The position numbers were made by a program, and so were the translations under genes. The notes under the pieces were generated by a model. It was given only the letters and a program-made list of their open reading frames with translations. It had not been told where the DNA came from and did not search any database. Of a DNA stretch of 64,000 bases, positions 58,934 through 64,000 are shown one piece after another. The stretch is from Rhabditoides inermis (Eukaryota; Nematoda; Chromadorea; Rhabditida; Rhabditidae). The stretch spans positions 496,001-560,000 of the forward strand of contig CAWZYM010000395.1 of assembly GCA_963966185.1 (NCBI GenBank), given 5' to 3'. Within the stretch, counting starts at the first letter, position 1. Each line of letters starts with the position of its first letter.

Positions 58934-59952
58934 TTCTCACCTCGTCGATCGGAACGGATCTCGGGTCGCCATGTATCGCTGCACCGTGATCGCAACCACC
59001 ATCCACGTCTGAAAGACATATATGGTTGTCAGCGCGGTTAGCTCAGCTGAGAGTGCTAGTTATGTAACACACACACACACACACACACGCACCGACGCGT
59101 TGTTGGTGATGTGTGTGAGTCCGTGGAACCAGCGGGTGAGCACGTGTGCTGTGTCCGCGTCGATCGGAACAGGAATGTTCTTGAGCCCGTAGTAGAACAG
59201 CGCACACCTGGAACGAACAAGGGATGTGAGGCCCCCCAATAAGTAGCTGACCACTTGCATTGTTTATCCGCGTTTTTCATGTTTGCCTTTTATCATTATT
59301 TATTCTACCTTGCCGTGGAAATAAACACTTCAATGTAGGGATCACCACTTCCCTCAACATATCCGATTCGCAACCCGCCGACGACCAAGTAAAACAACAG
59401 CGGATAACACACGCGCCGAACGCGAACATGATACTTGACTCTCTTCCCTTCTCCACTTCCTTGTCTCTTCTTCACTCACCACAGTAGGAACGTGTCCCAC
59501 ATGGCGAGAAACATGACCGACACGGCGAGGTTCACTCCGCGGTTCTGAAATCGAGTGCATGAGAGAGTGATCTGAGCGTTGCGACTCCGTGCGACTCGCC
59601 TTGTCTAGGTTGGTGGCGTGTATGGAGCGAATGGCACACGCGTTTCCGATAGTTCCCAGCAGAATACACGCGCACGACATATAGCCCTGCACTATCTGTG
59701 AAAACGTCCTGAAACACAACTCATTCATCCCCCTCTCTCTCCTTCCCCCCCTCTCTCTCTCTTTCGCATATCCATCTGGCATATCATGTTCGTGTCTTGC
59801 GTAATCGCCTAATCGCTTCTTGCCAAAACAAGACACACGCACACAATTGGAGGGGGAATGGTTGTGTTGGGTTGTGCAGTGCTGTCACAAGCGTCAGACA
59901 AGTTTACTGCTGCATTTGCATTCGCAGAGAATGCATAAACTGGCAGGGTCAT
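56324..59952 (-). CDS. glb-33: Globin-coupled neuropeptide receptor-like protein (7TM GPCR fused to globin)
   Basis: Fifteen in-frame exons: 59843-59952, 59600-59708, 59480-59544, 59093-59207, 58941-59008, 58610-58699, 58430-58535, 58071-58170, 57928-58027, 57801-57873, 57643-57753, 57023-57132, 56691-56952, 56563-56649 and 56324-56488 (556 aa). The N-terminus has glycosylation sites (NLS, NTT). TM1 about 44-63, TM2 78-98, TM3 125-145 ending in ITVQRYMATRDPF in the DRY position, TM4 190-212, TM5 238-268 (KMYRTILRMVFTSIGPNAFI), TM6 290-312, TM7 323-346 (DISNFLILLNSATNCLIF), typical of FMRFamide/myosuppressin-type receptors. A basic linker (350-385) leads to a globin domain about 386-545: ALFDVF in the B-C region, a VGSVHLHH segment placing a likely proximal His, and SATLGIISECEFGS..WGTFI for the last helices. 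This is the GLB-33 architecture described in C. elegans and Ascaris. One intron (59545-59599) uses a GC donor. Confidence 0.88.
56973..57004 (-). repeat. (CT)n tract in glb-33 intron
   Basis: Lies between exons 57023-57132 and 56691-56952. The next exon's acceptor is ambiguous between two in-frame AGs (56952 or about 56963). Confidence 0.85.
57891..57926 (-). repeat. (GA)n tract starting at a glb-33 donor
   Basis: On the coding strand the donor GTGAGAGAGAGA is itself the start of the repeat. Confidence 0.9.
58706..58797 (-). repeat. Long (CT)n tract in glb-33 intron
   Basis: Two near-perfect runs separated by TTCTCTCTT. Confidence 0.9.
58883..58929 (-). repeat. Second long (CT)n tract in the same glb-33 intron
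   Basis: Lies about 10 bases from the donor at 58940. Confidence 0.9.
59286..59336 (+). repeat. 51-bp dispersed repeat, copy B
   Basis: In a glb-33 intron (59208-59479), same orientation as copy A at 23873-23923. Confidence 0.7.
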
Positions 59953-60699
59953 GAAAAGGGCGCAGATATCGCCGACGAAAGACACTCAATCATAAGTCAA
60001 TAACAACTCTGGCAAATATAACGTGTACTATATCTATACAATAACTTCCTTGCACAAAATTATGCATCAGTGCACAAAGCAACAAGGAAATCTATTCCAG
60101 AACTAGGGAAATATGTGTTCATCACATAATGTGAATACGTTGAAAACAGGATTCGAATAGTGTGTGTTGTATCTTGCCTGGGTACTTTCCTCTTCGAGTG
60201 GTTTCTCCAATTTTAGGCAAATGTACTGTGATCATACTGATTTGAGAGGTTCGTGAGGTGTTGTGAGCAGAGTCCAGAGTCTAGAGTGCACTGGGAAAAC
60301 GTAGATGCCCCCCCCCCCCTCTCAAAAAGCGTCTGGAGGAGAGTTGGAAGAGCATTCTCGAATTGCTCTGTCCTCTCCCCCCACTCTCTTTTAAACGCGA
60401 CCCGCGCACACAGCCATTATGGAAATGCGCCCAATCACAAGTCGGAATTCGTCTCTTTCCTGCTTCCAACAATCTCCATACTCCATATTCAACACACACT
60501 GAACAAACTCTAGACTTTCGACCGCGCACGCGCCCCCGAATCGCATATGCAATGAGACGCCAGAGTGACCTGGCAACTATTCGGTCCCGGTAGGCGAAAG
60601 CTGCGAGGCCACTTCCAGACCCGAGATAGACAAGCGAGAGAAGGAGAGGGAGGGATATAAATGTATATCAATTACTGGACGAGCCAGGCGAGGAAATTG

Positions 60700-60735
<36 letters not shown>

Positions 60736-61393
60736 CACCCTAACCACCCGCATTTCCCACAGTTCCACTGGCTCTGCCATTTGCATCACACCGTCTCACT
60801 CACTCACCGCTCACTGTTCACTCACTGCTCACTCACTCACCATCTCGGTCCTATGTGCGGTGGTGGCGTACACTCCATTAAGGAGTACGTATCATTCGAA
60901 ACACTCATTGTCGACTCCGGCTCTGTTCACATCATATTCACCTGCAAACAGACGCATCAATCAAACAATGCACTATATACACTATCAACAAGCCGCGAAT
61001 CATCGAAATATCTCACTCAAATCAAGAGGTCAGAGAGCCGCTCTCACCATTAATGCCTCAAATATAAAACACAAACAGTAGAGTAGAAGAGGAGGAGGAG
61101 GGGAGAGGAAAGTGGGAAGAGGTAATAGAGTAAACTGTACTCGTACTCTGTAATGACACTACAGACCACACACACTCATCAACAATTTCAAGTGTGATGT
61201 GGCTCGATTCAATTTGGCGATCGAACAGCGCTGTACTCTGTCGGAGAGAGGGGGAGAATGCCACTTTTAGGCATCCTCTTATCAAGGGAGGGAGAGAGAG
61301 AGGAGGAGGAAATGGAGGCGGTGTTATGATCGGAGTTGACGATTTCCGTCTGCACCTATCCATTCCCGCTTCTCACCCCCTCCTTCTCTCTCC

Positions 61394-61437
<44 letters not shown>

Positions 61438-61718
61438 CCTTGGAGTGCACAAGTTCGGCGCGAGGAAACGCGATCCGGGCATCGTCCAGGTTCCCCCTTC
61501 CCCTTCTCTCTTATTGGCCATCTCATCTCCCCCTATCTCATTCTACCCCAACCCCTCCTCTCTCATAGCCCCGAACAATCCACAATATGGAATTAGCGGA
61601 TATGGCGCTCCGCACTGCTTGCCCCCTACATAATTCATTGCGCAGCTAGGTGCGAGATCTTCTCGCATGTCTCGACTAGAGAGGGAGGGAGAGAGGGAAC
61701 GAAGGAGAGAGGGAGCGA

Positions 61719-61763
<45 letters not shown>

Positions 61764-64000
61764 TGTGATTAGTAAGGAGACAATGATCGGAAGGGTCTGG
61801 AGAGGCTGGCAATAGCGCGAGTCCACGATACACGACATATAATATACTAACGCCGCACACAATATACTCACACAATATACAATATACACACACAATATAC
61901 TGACGCCGACCATCCGCGAGAACACATGCGTGTGGATAAGTGAATCACAGCGGGGAGATAAGCAATTGAATGCGAGATGAAGACACGGTACAAGAACAGC
62001 GCGTATATGATGAGTCGCATCCCCTGACCACATCGCAGACACACAGAAACATCCGCCGCCCCGCATTGTAGCCACTGTTTTTCACCTACGCTTTGTAAAC
62101 TGAGCATATGTGTACAAAAATCTGCGAGTGGGCGAAGAAAGGGAGCGACGCGCGGTTGCAGCGCCGTTTGTATGCGGCGTGAAAATGGAACGGCGAAAGA
62201 GAGACTAGTAGACATTTTGTGAAAACAAAAAAGATGTGTGTTTGAATGAATCATGTGGAGTTTGTCCGGGGAAGGGCGAAAGCGGCTTGGCTTGTCGGGC
62301 GGAGAGAGAGAGAGGGGGAAAAGGTGGGAAGATGGATGCAAATCAGACACGGCGAGGGGGAGGCCGCAGCTGGCTTTGGCCACAAGTAAGGACATAAGGG
62401 GGCCAATTCCAGCACAGGCAACACAGACACATCACGCATTCACAGGCTGAGTAAATAGACACATTGATTCCATCGCACACTGCACCCCTGCAGTCCTTTC
62501 TCCCGCACTCTGCACTCTCTCGTGCGAGGGAACAAAGAGTTGAGGAAGGGTTAGAGAGAGGGGAATGATGATGAAAGAAGGAATGACAGTGGGGAGAGGG
62601 AAGGGGAGAGAGAGAGAGAGTGAGAGAGAGAGAGAGAGAGAGTGAGAGAGAGAGAGGTTGGCTGGGCATGCGACCACGCTGTAAACTGCTTCGAACTGCG
62701 ATTGAGGGAGAGTGAGAGAGAGGCAAACTCATCTCGATCACTCTCTCATCACAATTAGTAATGTTCCCATCAGCTTTGATCGGAGTGAAGTGAAAGGCAG
62801 CGAGAGAGGTTCATATTGTATCCATTGCACGCCTCGAAATCAAAACAAAACAGCGAGAGAATAAGTAAATATGTACGGTTTTTGCTTATTAGTTAGACTT
62901 CCGCCTTTCTCGTATATAATACGCTCAGTGTGTAAATGAAACCAAGTGTGACATATTTGGCACATTGAATTTCGCGATAGTGGGGTATATAGATATAGAG
63001 AAGTTGTTTTTCGGCGGCACTGAGGAAGACGGATTGAGGAGAGGGAGAGGATCGGATCACGTTCAGCTTATAGAGGACGAGAAAACACAAAGGACGTCTG
63101 CCACAGCCCGTCCGACTGCCAATCACGCCGCCGTTTGTGATTAGGACTTTGGAAGATTTCGAAGACGACAGTCGAGATGAAAACTGCGAGGCGAGAGAGC
63201 GCGCGTCGGACACAATTTGAACAATCTGTACACGCCGCGAGTTGAACAAGTTGGTGAAGTGGCCGCGTGAAGTAGCAGATGTGATCAAATATTGAAGGGA
63301 CAGCGTTGGATGAAGAGAGAGGGAGAGATGGAGAGATGGAGAGAGGGATGGAGAGAGAGAGGGATGGAGGAAAATCTCCAGTGAGTGTGGACGACGACAC
63401 ACGACTTTTTGCGGTGCCCCCGAGATGCCTGCGTCTGCACTGACAGTATGCTCTAGTAGAATTCCAGCCAAAATCACCACTCACATTCCGGCAACTCGCC
63501 GCAATTTTTTGTTCGCCGGGGCGGCGTTGAATAATAAGAGAATGGCTGAGCTGAGAATAGCCAGTGGACGGCATTGTCTGCCTTCTCCTTCCACTGCACC
63601 GCCAACCCTACTCACGAATTATGACACAAGCATGGGTTGCCACGCGCGAAGAAACATGCGGCGGATAATTGCTTGTCGAGATCGAGATCGGGATTTCTCG
63701 TTGTCCGCAAATCTGACGCCTAACAGAGAGAACCTAACATGAGATCTCAAAATAGCTGACAGAGGTGATAGAGTATGGTGAGAGGTCGAGAGGGAATGTG
63801 CGGGCTGTTGTCCCCACATGCGAACTCTCATTTGCATGTATTAAGTGGGAGAGGGTGTGGGAATGAAGAAATAGAGGGTTGGCTCTCACTGACCACGTGC
63901 CTTCGAGTATCCAACAACCAAATTGTCATTTTGATAGAGAGGAGAGTGAGAGAGAGAGAGAGAGAGAGTGAGAGAGAGAAAGCACTCTCGAAATGAAAAG
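59953..64000. other. Intergenic 5' flank of glb-33, no gene recognised
   Basis: About 4 kb. Contains (CT)n or (GA)n tracts (60702-60731, 61398-61436, 61719-61757, 62605-62655, 63950-63972), C-runs and A/T-rich patches. Open frames in the repeats give only Ser-Leu or Arg-Glu polymers. Regulatory DNA of glb-33 is expected here, but I see no specific motif. Confidence 0.5.

Noticed and set aside
58658..59019. Long open frames of Ser-Leu or Arg-Glu repeats on both strands
   Set aside because: They are translations of (CT)n/(GA)n microsatellites in introns, as also at 45500-45841, 19690-20215, 22633-22670 and 61324-61596.
59028..59066. tRNA-like stretch (GGTTAGCTCAGCTGAGAG)
   Set aside because: It resembles a D-arm but has no anticodon arm, T-arm or acceptor stem and lies inside a glb-33 intron.
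62893..63480. 195-aa minus-strand open frame with signal-like start
   Set aside because: Begins with GTG rather than ATG, includes a Ser-Leu-Pro repeat region and has no homology that I recognise.

Overview
The window is nuclear DNA of a nematode. The evidence is a multi-exon cuticle collagen, a GPCR-globin fusion of the GLB-33 type known from nematodes, mostly short introns with near-invariant GT..TTTCAG borders, and many start codons only 1-12 bases after a TTTCAG-like acceptor, as expected for spliced-leader trans-splicing. The richness in exons and the abundant (GA/CT)n tracts resemble diplogastrids such as Pristionchus, but that is a guess. No ribosomal, tRNA, CRISPR or prokaryotic features were seen.

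Layout: 1-2779, KLHDC3-type kelch gene (-), cut by the left edge; 3053-3988, a MULE-like MITE with long terminal inverted repeats and a 9-bp target duplication; 7360-11275, a 787-aa acidic protein (-) with LOTUS-like N-terminal regions and a C-terminal CaaX box; 14759-18053, a membrane-anchored phospholipase B-like protein (+) whose SGNH catalytic blocks look degraded; 18477-24863, a full-length ABCC/MRP transporter (-); 25444-27282, a riboflavin transporter (-); 27858-29434, a disordered nuclear-type protein (-) with a duplicated acidic motif; 29707-31185, a tetraspanin (-). These last four lie head-to-tail with 0.3-0.6 kb gaps and could be an operon. Then come 32217-34009, cuticle collagen (+); 34248-34575, a small two-exon gene (+); 34713-35577, a secreted Cys-containing protein (-); 36830-39886, an MFS transporter (+); 40745-43059, neurensin (-); about 46382-47236, unresolved coding exons (-); 50000-53754, a synaptotagmin without a membrane anchor (+); 54074-56260, an amnionless-domain protein (+) that appears truncated, with a TTAA-flanked MITE in intron 1; 56324-59952, the glb-33-type receptor (-). 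The last 4 kb hold no gene I can support.

Exon models were built by reading splice sites and checking that every junction keeps frame. This closed perfectly for the kelch, CaaX, PLB-like, riboflavin, DSFDD-motif, tetraspanin, collagen, small-gene, MFS, neurensin, synaptotagmin, amnionless and glb-33 models. The ABCC exon limits are approximate. Identities rest on remembered family motifs, not on searches.

Functionally the window is a mixed housekeeping and neuronal neighbourhood: several transporters, neuronal membrane proteins (neurensin, synaptotagmin, a peptide-receptor-like globin chimera) and cuticle structure. The most notable single item is the receptor-globin chimera, a previously described but very unusual architecture. 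The inferred pseudo-lipase, the LOTUS-CaaX protein and the short amnionless protein are the best candidates for something undescribed.
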